NCBI GenBank assembly: GCA_035550595.1 | Contig: DASZOV010000116.1 | Location: 1-19,398, forward strand | Origin: CALFMR01 sp035550595 | GTDB lineage: Bacteria; Acidobacteriota; Vicinamibacteria; Vicinamibacterales; SCN-69-37 | Direction: 5' to 3' | DNA length: 19,398 bases | Part shown: piece after piece, positions 9,039 through 14,310 of the stretch | Numbering within the stretch: the first letter of the stretch is position 1 | Layout: each line of letters opens with the position of its first letter | Position numbers and translations under genes: made by a program | Notes under the pieces: generated by a model | What the model saw: the letters and a program-made list of their open reading frames with translations, nothing else | Told to the model about the DNA's origin: nothing | Database searches by the model: none

Positions 9039-9326
9039 ATGGGTGAGGCGCTCGGAATGGTCGAGACGAAGGGGCTGGTCGCCATGATCGAGGCGGCCGA
9101 CGCCATGGTCAAGGCCGCCAAAGTGTCGCTCGTCGGCTGGGAGAAAATCGGCGCCGGGTACGTGACCGCCATCGTGCGCGGCGACGTCGCGGCCGTCAAA
9201 GCGGCGACCGACGCGGGCGCGGCCGCCGCGCGCCGTGTGGGCGAGCTCGTCTCGGTCCACGTCATTCCGCGTCCGCACGCCAACCTCGAGGACGTGCTGC
9301 CCATCGGCAAGGCCGCCAAGGGCTAG
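9039..9326 (+). CDS. Bacterial microcompartment hexameric shell protein (BMC-H)
   Basis: A single-domain BMC shell protein (PduA/EutM/CcmK type) that forms the flat hexagonal facets. The 95 residues contain GMVETKGLVAMIEAADAMVKAA (6-27), the lysine and pore region WEKIGAGYVTAIVRGDVAAV (34-53), and the helix and edge AATDAGAAAARRVGELVSVHVIPRPH. The central pore loop reads GAG (38-40), where PduA has GSG; the pore-lining Ser is replaced by Ala. It has the strongest ribosome binding site of the operon, GGAGG at 9027-9031, 7 bases before the ATG, which fits the need for many copies. It is the only hexamer gene here, and no tandem-domain BMC-T is present in the window. Confidence 0.97.
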   Translation: MGEALGMVETKGLVAMIEAADAMVKAAKVSLVGWEKIGAGYVTAIVRGDVAAVKAATDAGAAAARRVGELVSVHVIPRPHANLEDVLPIGKAAKG

Positions 9327-9336
9327 TTCGCGTGCA

Positions 9337-9352
9337 TCCGGCCGCGGCCGGA
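9337..9352 (+). promoter_or_regulatory. Perfect 16-bp palindrome between hexamer and first pentamer gene
   Basis: TCCGGCCGCGGCCGGA is a perfect palindrome 10 bases after the BMC-H stop and 10 bases before the next ATG. As RNA it can fold into a 6-bp GC hairpin with a 4-base loop. The next gene has no Shine-Dalgarno sequence. Together these could reduce pentamer expression relative to hexamer. Confidence 0.5.
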
Positions 9353-9362
9353 CGCTCTTCTC

Positions 9363-9632
9363 ATGCTCCTCGCCACCGTCGTCGGCACCGTCGTCGCCAC
9401 GCGCAAGGACGAACGGCTCGTCAGCAGCAAGCTGCTCGTCGCGCGTCCCATGGATCCGTCCGGCAAGCCGGAAGGCAACTATCTCGTCGCGGTCGACACG
9501 GTCGATGCCGGTGTTGGCGAGACCGTGCTGATCGTGAGCGGCAGTTCCGCGCGCATGGCCGCCGGGTTGAAGGATTGTCCGGTCGACGCGGCCATCGTCG
9601 GCGTCGTCGATCACGTCGAGGTGGGGAAGTAG
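9363..9632 (+). CDS. BMC vertex pentamer protein 1 (EutN/CcmL family)
   Basis: An 89-residue BMC-P protein, the pentamer that caps the vertices of the icosahedral shell. Family pattern: LATVVGTVVATRKDERLVSSKLLV at the N-terminus (basic residues then the first strands), LVAVDTVDAGVGETVLIVSGSSAR (41-64, containing the GAGxGE-like turn as DAGVGE), and the C-terminal strand VDAAIVGVVDHVEV (74-87). It has no visible ribosome binding site and is preceded by a palindrome. Of the three pentamers here it is closest to the textbook EutN form because it keeps the GSSAR turn. The next gene begins 4 bases after its stop. Confidence 0.95.
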   Translation: MLLATVVGTVVATRKDERLVSSKLLVARPMDPSGKPEGNYLVAVDTVDAGVGETVLIVSGSSARMAAGLKDCPVDAAIVGVVDHVEVGK

Positions 9633-9636
9633 GGTC

Positions 9637-9903
9637 GTGCATCTCGCGCGCGTCATCGGCGACGTCGTGGCGACCGTGAAGGACGCCGCGCTCGACGGAC
9701 ACAAACTGCTCGTCCTGCAGCCGATTGCGCCCGATCGACAGGATGCGGGACGCACGGTCGTTGCGGCCGATGCGACCGGCGCGGGCGTTGGCGAGCACGT
9801 GTTTTTCGTCCGCGGCCGCGAGGCCTCGTTCCCGTTCCTGCCCGCTGAGGTGCCCGTCGACGCGTGCGTCGTGGGCATCGTCGATCGGTGGGACCTGGAG
9901 TGA
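9637..9903 (+). CDS. BMC vertex pentamer protein 2 (EutN/CcmL family)
   Basis: An 88-residue BMC-P paralogue with a GTG start 4 bases after pentamer 1. It retains RVIGDVVATVKDAALDGHKLLVLQP at the N-terminus, the GAGVGE turn, and the C-terminal strand VDACVVGIVDRWDLE. It differs from its neighbours where they have GSSAR or GRAAG: here the segment is VRGREASFPFLPAEV, with aromatic residues in the loop and a Cys in the last strand (DACVVG). It probably forms a distinct vertex pentamer or a heteromeric partner. Confidence 0.94.
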   Translation: MHLARVIGDVVATVKDAALDGHKLLVLQPIAPDRQDAGRTVVAADATGAGVGEHVFFVRGREASFPFLPAEVPVDACVVGIVDRWDLE

Positions 9904-9922
9904 CCGGAGCCGGAGGCCGCGC

Positions 9923-10222
9923 GTGCTGATCGGGAAGGTCGTCGGCACGCTCGTGGCCACGCAGAAGCACGGCAAGCTCGTGGGCGCGAAGCTCCTGCTC
10001 GTGCAGCCGCTCACGCTCGAGGACGGACCGCGCGGCACGCCGCTGCTCGCGATTGATTCGGTCGGTGCGGGCGTCGGCGAGCGCGTGCTGGTCGTGATTG
10101 AAGGCCGCGCCGCGGGTGCCGCGCTCGGCCGCCGCGCCGCGCCGGTCGACGCCGCGATTGTCGGCATCGTCGACCGCGTGACGATTGAGGAGCCGGCAAC
10201 GCCGGCAGGACATCGCGCATGA
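9923..10222 (+). CDS. BMC vertex pentamer protein 3 (EutN/CcmL family)
   Basis: A 99-residue BMC-P paralogue. The frame is open further upstream, but the BMC-P fold begins exactly at this GTG (residues LIGKVVGTLVATQKHGKLVGAKLLL), and GGAGG at 9912-9916 lies 6 bases before it, so this start is preferred. The GAGVGE turn and the C-terminal strand VDAAIVGIVDRVTIEE are present; the middle loop is GRAAGAALGRR. The C-terminal tail EEPATPAGHRA is longer than in the other two. Its stop overlaps the next ATG by 4 bases (ATGA). Confidence 0.94.
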   Translation: MLIGKVVGTLVATQKHGKLVGAKLLLVQPLTLEDGPRGTPLLAIDSVGAGVGERVLVVIEGRAAGAALGRRAAPVDAAIVGIVDRVTIEEPATPAGHRA

Positions 10223-10452
10223 ACGACGACGAACTGCGCGCGCGCATTCAAGACGCCCTGATGCGTCGTCTCGGCGCGGGACTGTCCGGTACGCCGATTT
10301 CTATCGTGCCTCGTCCGGCGCCGATCGTTTCGTTCCGCGACCATCCGAGCCACGCGACCTACGTGACCATTGTCAACGGCGACGACGCGTGCGTCATCGA
10401 GCCGGGCGTCGCGTGCGATCACTGCGGGTACTGCAAGAGCCACGGACACTGA
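10219..10452 (+). CDS. Small Cys-rich protein of the BMC operon, unknown function
   Basis: A 77-residue protein I do not recognise by name. The N-terminus (DDELRARIQDALMRRLG, 3-19) is a short amphipathic helix, a form also used by encapsulation peptides. The middle (SIVPRPAPIVSFRDHPSHATYVTIV) is Pro-rich and then beta-like. The C-terminus is a tight Cys/His cluster: Cys58, then CDHCGYC with Cys66, Cys69 and Cys72, ending SHGH with His75 and His77. It could bind zinc or an iron-sulfur cluster. ATGA overlap with pentamer 3 and AGGA at 10207-10210 make it a genuine member of the operon. As the last gene of the operon, it is a candidate lumen or shell-associated component. Confidence 0.8.
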   Translation: MNDDELRARIQDALMRRLGAGLSGTPISIVPRPAPIVSFRDHPSHATYVTIVNGDDACVIEPGVACDHCGYCKSHGH

Positions 10453-10479
10453 CGCGCGCGCTCCCTCCCTGCGCGCGCG
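10453..10479 (+). terminator. Strong GC hairpin directly after the BMC operon
   Basis: CGCGCGCGC pairs with GCGCGCGCG (9 bp) around the loop TCCCTCCCT, starting at the base after the last stop codon. No T tract follows, so it is a candidate factor-assisted terminator or 3'-end stabiliser rather than a classical intrinsic terminator. Confidence 0.5.
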
Positions 10480-10627
10480 AACTTCGAACTTGGAATTTCG
10501 AACTTCGAACGGGATGCCAGGTTCTTTGCCGCGATTCAACGGGCGCTGGATCCGGGCGCACGGCTGATGTTGACGTGCAACGCCCTTCGAACCAATTTCG
10601 AAGTTCGAAGTTCACAGTTCGAAGTTG
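10479..10627. repeat. GAACTTC short-repeat array forming an inverted repeat
   Basis: Left arm 10479-10510 consists of iterations of GAACTTC; right arm 10586-10627 consists of the complementary GAAGTTC-type iterations. The core between them is about 75 bases of ordinary sequence. The layout copies that of the GAACCCG-type element upstream of the BMC operon but with a different base motif. No gene is recognised in the 193-base gap. Confidence 0.75.
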
Positions 10628-10645
10628 ACTCGTGTGTTGACCCCT

Positions 10646-11593
10646 ATGCCCAAACCCTCAATCCTCGTGACCCGCCGGCTGCCGGCTTCCGCGGTGGCGT
10701 TGCTCAAGACGGCGGGGGATGTGCACGTGCTCGACTCGTCGCCCGATGCGGCGGCGTTGCGCCAGGCGGTGGCGGGGCGGGCGGCGCTCGTGTCGATGCT
10801 GACCGACAAGATCGACACGGCGCTCCTCGATGCCGCGGGACCGTCGTTGAAGGTCGTCGCGAACGTCGCCGTCGGCTTCGACAACATCGACCTAGCCGCG
10901 GCGCGCGACCATCACGTCGTCGTCACGAACACACCGGACGTGCTGACGAACTCGGTCGCGGAATTCACCTGGGCGCTCATCCTGGCCGTGACGCGGCGCG
11001 TGGTCGAAGGCGATCGTGTCATTCGCCGCAAGGGCTGGACCGGCTGGTCGTTCGATTTCATGACTGGGACCGAGCTCGCCGGTAAGCAGCTCGGCATCCT
11101 GGGTGCGGGTCGGATCGGACGTGCGGTCGCCGCACGCGCAGCGGCGTTCGGCATGACGGTCGCGTTCGGCCGGCACCGCGATGAGACCACCATCGACGGT
11201 CATCCGGTCGTGTCGTTCGACGAGCTGCTCGTCTCGTCCGACGTCCTGTCGGTGAGCGTCCCGCTCCGGCCCGACACGAAGCATTTGATCGATCGCCGCG
11301 CGCTCGCGCGCATGAAGCGGACGGCGTATCTCATCAACACGGCGCGTGGCCCGGTCATCGACGAAGAGGCGCTGGCCTGGGCGCTCAAGGACGGTCTCAT
11401 CGCCGGCGCCGCGCTCGACGTCTTCGAACGCGAACCCAACGTCCACCCGGATCTGCTCGGCCTCGAAAACGTCGTCCTCACTCCGCACATCGGCAGCGCG
11501 ACATCGGATACACGCCGCGCCATGGCGGAGCTCGCGGCGAAGAACGTGGTCGCCGTTCTCGCCGGCCAGCCGGCGTTGACTGAGATTAAATAA
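10646..11593 (+). CDS. D-2-hydroxyacid dehydrogenase (glyoxylate/hydroxypyruvate reductase-like)
   Basis: Cytosolic NAD(P)-dependent reductase of 2-oxoacids to D-2-hydroxyacids. The 315 residues show the family layout: NVAVGFDNID (73-82), the nucleotide fold GILGAGRIGRAVA (150-162), and the catalytic triad Arg234 (LINTARGPVIDE), Glu263 (FEREP) and His281 (LTPHIGSAT). The dinucleotide strand ends FGRHR (174-178); basic residues here usually indicate NADPH. The sequence is closest to GhrB or glycerate dehydrogenase types. ATG at 10646 is preferred over TTG at 10625, which lies in the repeat. It follows the BMC operon on the same strand but is separated by an inverted repeat, so a metabolic link is only possible. 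The stop TAA touches the left edge of repeat copy C1. Confidence 0.93.
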   Translation: MPKPSILVTRRLPASAVALLKTAGDVHVLDSSPDAAALRQAVAGRAALVSMLTDKIDTALLDAAGPSLKVVANVAVGFDNIDLAAARDHHVVVTNTPDVLTNSVAEFTWALILAVTRRVVEGDRVIRRKGWTGWSFDFMTGTELAGKQLGILGAGRIGRAVAARAAAFGMTVAFGRHRDETTIDGHPVVSFDELLVSSDVLSVSVPLRPDTKHLIDRRALARMKRTAYLINTARGPVIDEEALAWALKDGLIAGAALDVFEREPNVHPDLLGLENVVLTPHIGSATSDTRRAMAELAAKNVVAVLAGQPALTEIK

Positions 11594-11684
11594 AAGATGA
11601 CACCGCGAGCCCCCGAGCGTAGCGAGGGTGGCGAAGCGCCGTAGCGTTGGGGGTGGGGCCCCAACGCATTGCAAAGAAGATGAC
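11588..11684 (+). repeat. Dispersed intergenic repeat, copy C1
   Basis: Left edge AAATAAAAGATGACACC, right edge GCAAAGAAGATGAC. Hairpin at 11644-11667: GCGTTGGGG pairs with CCCCAACGC around loop GTGGGG. Compared with copies A and E, both stem sides change together (CT/AG to TT/AA), so pairing is kept. The left edge supplies the sequence around the preceding stop codon. Confidence 0.9.
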
Positions 11685-11690
11685 TACCAA

Positions 11691-11757
11691 ACGCAGCGAG
11701 GGCGCCGAAGCGCGTAGGCGCGGGGGTGGGGCCCCGCGAGCAAGCAAGAGAAGATAG
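11691..11757 (+). repeat. Dispersed intergenic repeat, copy C2 (left-truncated)
   Basis: Starts inside the unit at ACGCAGCGAGGGCGCC and ends AGAGAAGATAG. Hairpin 11719-11738: CGCGGGG pairs with CCCCGCG around GTGGGG. It lies between two identical 33-base sequences (11658-11690 and 11757-11789), which looks like an insertion or local duplication event. Confidence 0.85.
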
Positions 11758-11783
11758 CCCCAACGCATTGCAAAGAAGATGAC
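11758..11783 (+). repeat. Dispersed repeat, right-half copy carrying the nth start
   Basis: CCCCAACGCATTGC followed by AAAGAAGATGAC is identical to the right half of copy C1. The ATG at 11779 inside this edge is the nth start codon. Confidence 0.85.
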
Positions 11784-12444
11784 TACCAACAGTCCTGCCA
11801 CCGTTCTTGCCCGCATGGCCCGCGCCATCCGTGGGATGGACGATCTCGCCGTCGAGAAGATCAGCAACGCGAGCCGCAAGGATCCCTTCCGCGTGCTCAT
11901 CGCGACGATGCTGTCGGCGCAGACGAAGGATGCGGTGACGCATGCGGCGTCGACGCGGCTGTTTCGCGTCGCGCGTACGCCGCGATCGATGGCGGCGCTG
12001 TCGGCCGCGCGCATCGAACGGCTCATCTATCCGGTCAGCTTCTATCGCGTGAAGGCGCAGCACGTACGCGAGGCGTGCCGGCAACTCGTCGAGCGCTACG
12101 GTGGCCATGTGCCGGATCGGATGGAGGAGCTCCTGACGCTGCCGGGCGTCGGTCGCAAGACGGCGAATCTCGTGCTGATCCTCTCGCACGCGTCACGCGA
12201 CAACATCTGCGTCGACACGCACGTCCATCGCATCGCGAATCGGCTCGGCTGGGTGCGGACGCGCCAGCCGGAGGCGACCGAGCAGGCGCTCTACAAAGTC
12301 GTGCCGCGGCGCTGGTGGGCGCGCGTCAACGTGTGCCTCGTCACCTGGGGCCAGAACGTCTGCCGGCCGGTGTACCCGCGGTGTGGCGCTTGCGTCGTGG
12401 CGCCGCTCTGTCCGAGGATTGGCGTCGTGCAGCAAGGACGGTGA
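11779..12444 (+). CDS. nth: Endonuclease III (DNA glycosylase/AP lyase)
   Basis: Removes oxidised pyrimidines from DNA and cuts the abasic strand. The 221 residues carry the helix-hairpin-helix LPGVGRKTANLVL (121-133) with catalytic Lys127, catalytic Asp146 in VDTHVHRIANRLGWV, and the [4Fe-4S] ligand set Cys195-x6-Cys202-x2-Cys205-x5-Cys211, all with correct spacing. The start codon is inside a right-half dispersed repeat. An identical upstream ATG at 11680, 33 codons earlier and in the same frame, is cut off by a single TAG at 11755. No good ribosome binding site precedes the start. The cyclophilin gene starts 3 bases after the stop. Confidence 0.97.
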   Translation: MTTNSPATVLARMARAIRGMDDLAVEKISNASRKDPFRVLIATMLSAQTKDAVTHAASTRLFRVARTPRSMAALSAARIERLIYPVSFYRVKAQHVREACRQLVERYGGHVPDRMEELLTLPGVGRKTANLVLILSHASRDNICVDTHVHRIANRLGWVRTRQPEATEQALYKVVPRRWWARVNVCLVTWGQNVCRPVYPRCGACVVAPLCPRIGVVQQGR

Positions 12445-12447
12445 ACG

Positions 12448-12987
12448 ATGCGACGACTTCTCCTCGCCTGTCTCTTCGCGGCCGTGGCGGCCGTGCCCGC
12501 CGGTGCCCAGCGCGGTCCGGCGCGTCCCGCGACGCCCGGCGATCCGATCATGGTCATCGAGACGGTGAAGGGCACGATCGAGATCGAGCTCTTCCAGAAG
12601 GACGCGCCGAAGAGCGTGGCGCACATCGTCGAGCTCATCAAGCGCAGTTTCTACCGCGGCCAGCGCTTCCATCGCGTCGAGCGCGGCCTCATCCAGTTCG
12701 GCGATCCGGGCACGCGCAGCATGCGGACGCAGGCGTCGTGGGGCACCGGTAACAGCGGCAATCCGATTGGCGTGGCCGAGTTCTCGAGCCACAAGCACAT
12801 CCGCGGCGCCGTCGGCCTCGCGCACGGCGGCAATCCGAAGTTCGCCGACAGCCAGCTCTACATCATGAAGGCGGCCGACCACGCGCTCGACGGCAAACAC
12901 GTCGTCGTCGGCCAGGTCATCAGCGGCATGCCCGTCGTCGACCGCATCGAGCGCGCCGACATGCTGAAGAACGTGACGCTGAGATAA
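12448..12987 (+). CDS. Secreted cyclophilin-type peptidyl-prolyl cis-trans isomerase
   Basis: Catalyses proline cis-trans isomerisation, here probably in the periplasm. The 179 residues begin with a signal peptide (MRRLLLACLFAAVAAVPAGA, likely cleavage after residue 20) followed by a single cyclophilin domain: IETVKGTIEIELF (37-49), catalytic-region FHRV (74-77), IQFGDP (82-87), GAVGLAHGGNPKFADSQLYI with the Gln of the active site, and LDGKHVVVGQVISGM. It is a small bacterial cyclophilin of normal size. AAGGA at 12434-12438, inside nth, serves as ribosome binding site, 9 bases before the ATG. It is probably co-transcribed with nth. Confidence 0.94.
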   Translation: MRRLLLACLFAAVAAVPAGAQRGPARPATPGDPIMVIETVKGTIEIELFQKDAPKSVAHIVELIKRSFYRGQRFHRVERGLIQFGDPGTRSMRTQASWGTGNSGNPIGVAEFSSHKHIRGAVGLAHGGNPKFADSQLYIMKAADHALDGKHVVVGQVISGMPVVDRIERADMLKNVTLR

Positions 12988-12997
12988 GACTTTCCGC

Positions 12998-13639
12998 ATG
13001 CTCACCGTCAGCGAGATCTATCTGTCCATCCAGGGCGAATCGACCTATGCGGGCGAGCCGTGCGTGTTCGTGCGGCTCACGGCCTGCAACCTGCGCTGCT
13101 CCTGGTGCGACACGCCGTATGCCTTCACCGGCGGGCAGAAGATGGCGATTGACGACATCGTCGCGGAAGTCGGCGCGTGCGGGTGCCGGCTCGTCGAGAT
13201 CACGGGCGGCGAGCCGCTGCTCCAGCGCGAAGTCCACGACCTGATGCAGCGTCTCGTCGACGATGGGTATACGGTGCTGCTCGAAACGGGCGGGCACATG
13301 CCGATCGACGACGTGCCGGATGAAGTCGTGGCGATCGTGGACGTCAAATGTCCGGCGAGCGGCGAAGCGGAGCGAATGCACTGGCCCAACCTCGATCAAC
13401 TCTCCGCGCACGACGAGGTGAAGTTCGTCATCCAGGATCGCGCGGACTTCGACTACGCGGTCGACGTCCTCACACGCCACGATCTCGCGGGCCGCGTCCA
13501 CGCGCTGCTGTTCTCGCCCGTGCACGGTCTTCTCGCGCCTGACGTCCTCGCGCGCTGGATACTCGACGCGCACGTGCCCGCGCGGCTCCAGATTCAGGCG
13601 CACAAGTACATCTGGACGCCGGAAACGCGGGGCGTGTGA
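12998..13639 (+). CDS. queE: 7-carboxy-7-deazaguanine synthase QueE
   Basis: Radical SAM enzyme converting 6-carboxy-tetrahydropterin to 7-carboxy-7-deazaguanine on the way to preQ0 and queuosine. The 213 residues show IYLSIQGESTYAG (7-19), the cluster motif with Cys30, Cys34 and Cys37 (ACNLRCSWCDT, the standard CxxxCxxC), the SAM-binding GGEP, and the C-terminal LQIQAHKYIW. It starts 10 bases after the cyclophilin stop without a clear ribosome binding site. Its TGA overlaps the queC ATG (TGATG), so the two are coupled. queD is not in this window. Confidence 0.96.
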   Translation: MLTVSEIYLSIQGESTYAGEPCVFVRLTACNLRCSWCDTPYAFTGGQKMAIDDIVAEVGACGCRLVEITGGEPLLQREVHDLMQRLVDDGYTVLLETGGHMPIDDVPDEVVAIVDVKCPASGEAERMHWPNLDQLSAHDEVKFVIQDRADFDYAVDVLTRHDLAGRVHALLFSPVHGLLAPDVLARWILDAHVPARLQIQAHKYIWTPETRGV

Positions 13640-14310
13640 TGGCGGGTCGCGCCATCGTCCTCTTGTCGGGCGGACTCGACTCGACGACCGCCGCGGCGCT
13701 CGCCGCGCGCGAGGGCTGGGAGCTGTACGGACTGACGGTCCGCTACGGCCAGACGCACACGGTCGAGATCGAAGCCGCGCGCCGCGTCGCTCGCGCGCTG
13801 GGCATCGTTCGGCACGTCGAATTGGATGTCGATCTCGCGGCCTTCGGCGGATCCGCGCTCGTCGGCGACGGCGCCATCCCGAAGGACCGGCCGCTCGACG
13901 CGACGGACATCCCGTCCACCTACGTGCCCGCGCGCAACACGATCCTGCTCGCGCTCGCGCTCGGCTGGGCCGAAGCCGTCGGTGCCGAGCGCATCGTCAT
14001 CGGCGTCAACGCGCTCGACTACTCGGGCTATCCCGACTGCCGGCCGGAGTTCATCGCCGCGTTCGAATATCTCGCCGGGCTCGCGACCAAAGCGGGCGTC
14101 GGCGGCCGGGAACTGCGCATCTGGGCGCCGCTGCAGCAGCTCACCAAGGCCGCGATCATCCGGCTCGGCCTCGAGCTCGGCGTCGACTACGGCCTCACGC
14201 ACAGTTGCTACGACCCAAGTCCGGACGGCCGGCCGTGCGGCCAGTGCGACAGTTGCCGCCTGCGCGCCAAGGGCTTTGAGGAAGCTGGCGTCGCGGATCC
14301 CGCGCAATGA
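13639..14310 (+). CDS. queC: 7-cyano-7-deazaguanine (preQ0) synthase QueC
   Basis: ATP-dependent conversion of 7-carboxy-7-deazaguanine and ammonia to preQ0. The 223 residues have the PP-loop SGGLDSTT (10-17), the conserved YGQTH, VPARNTILLALALGWAE, GVNALDYSGYPDCRPEF, and the zinc site Cys190, Cys200, Cys203 and Cys206 (CYDPSPDGRPCGQCDSCR). ATG at 13639 overlaps the queE stop and is preferred over the adjacent GTG at 13636. Its own stop overlaps alaX by 4 bases (ATGA). QueE and QueC side by side make the preQ0 pathway assignment firm. Confidence 0.97.
   Translation: MAGRAIVLLSGGLDSTTAAALAAREGWELYGLTVRYGQTHTVEIEAARRVARALGIVRHVELDVDLAAFGGSALVGDGAIPKDRPLDATDIPSTYVPARNTILLALALGWAEAVGAERIVIGVNALDYSGYPDCRPEFIAAFEYLAGLATKAGVGGRELRIWAPLQQLTKAAIIRLGLELGVDYGLTHSCYDPSPDGRPCGQCDSCRLRAKGFEEAGVADPAQ

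Noticed and set aside
9332..9679. GTG-started frame overlapping the first pentamer gene
   Set aside because: Its His/Arg-rich translation is out of frame with a clear BMC-P protein and begins in the palindrome.
11680..11757. 25-codon frame upstream of nth as an independent gene
   Set aside because: It is the duplicated nth start plus repeat C2 read in frame, with an Arg/Gly-rich translation of repeat DNA. It is kept only as a finding about the duplication.
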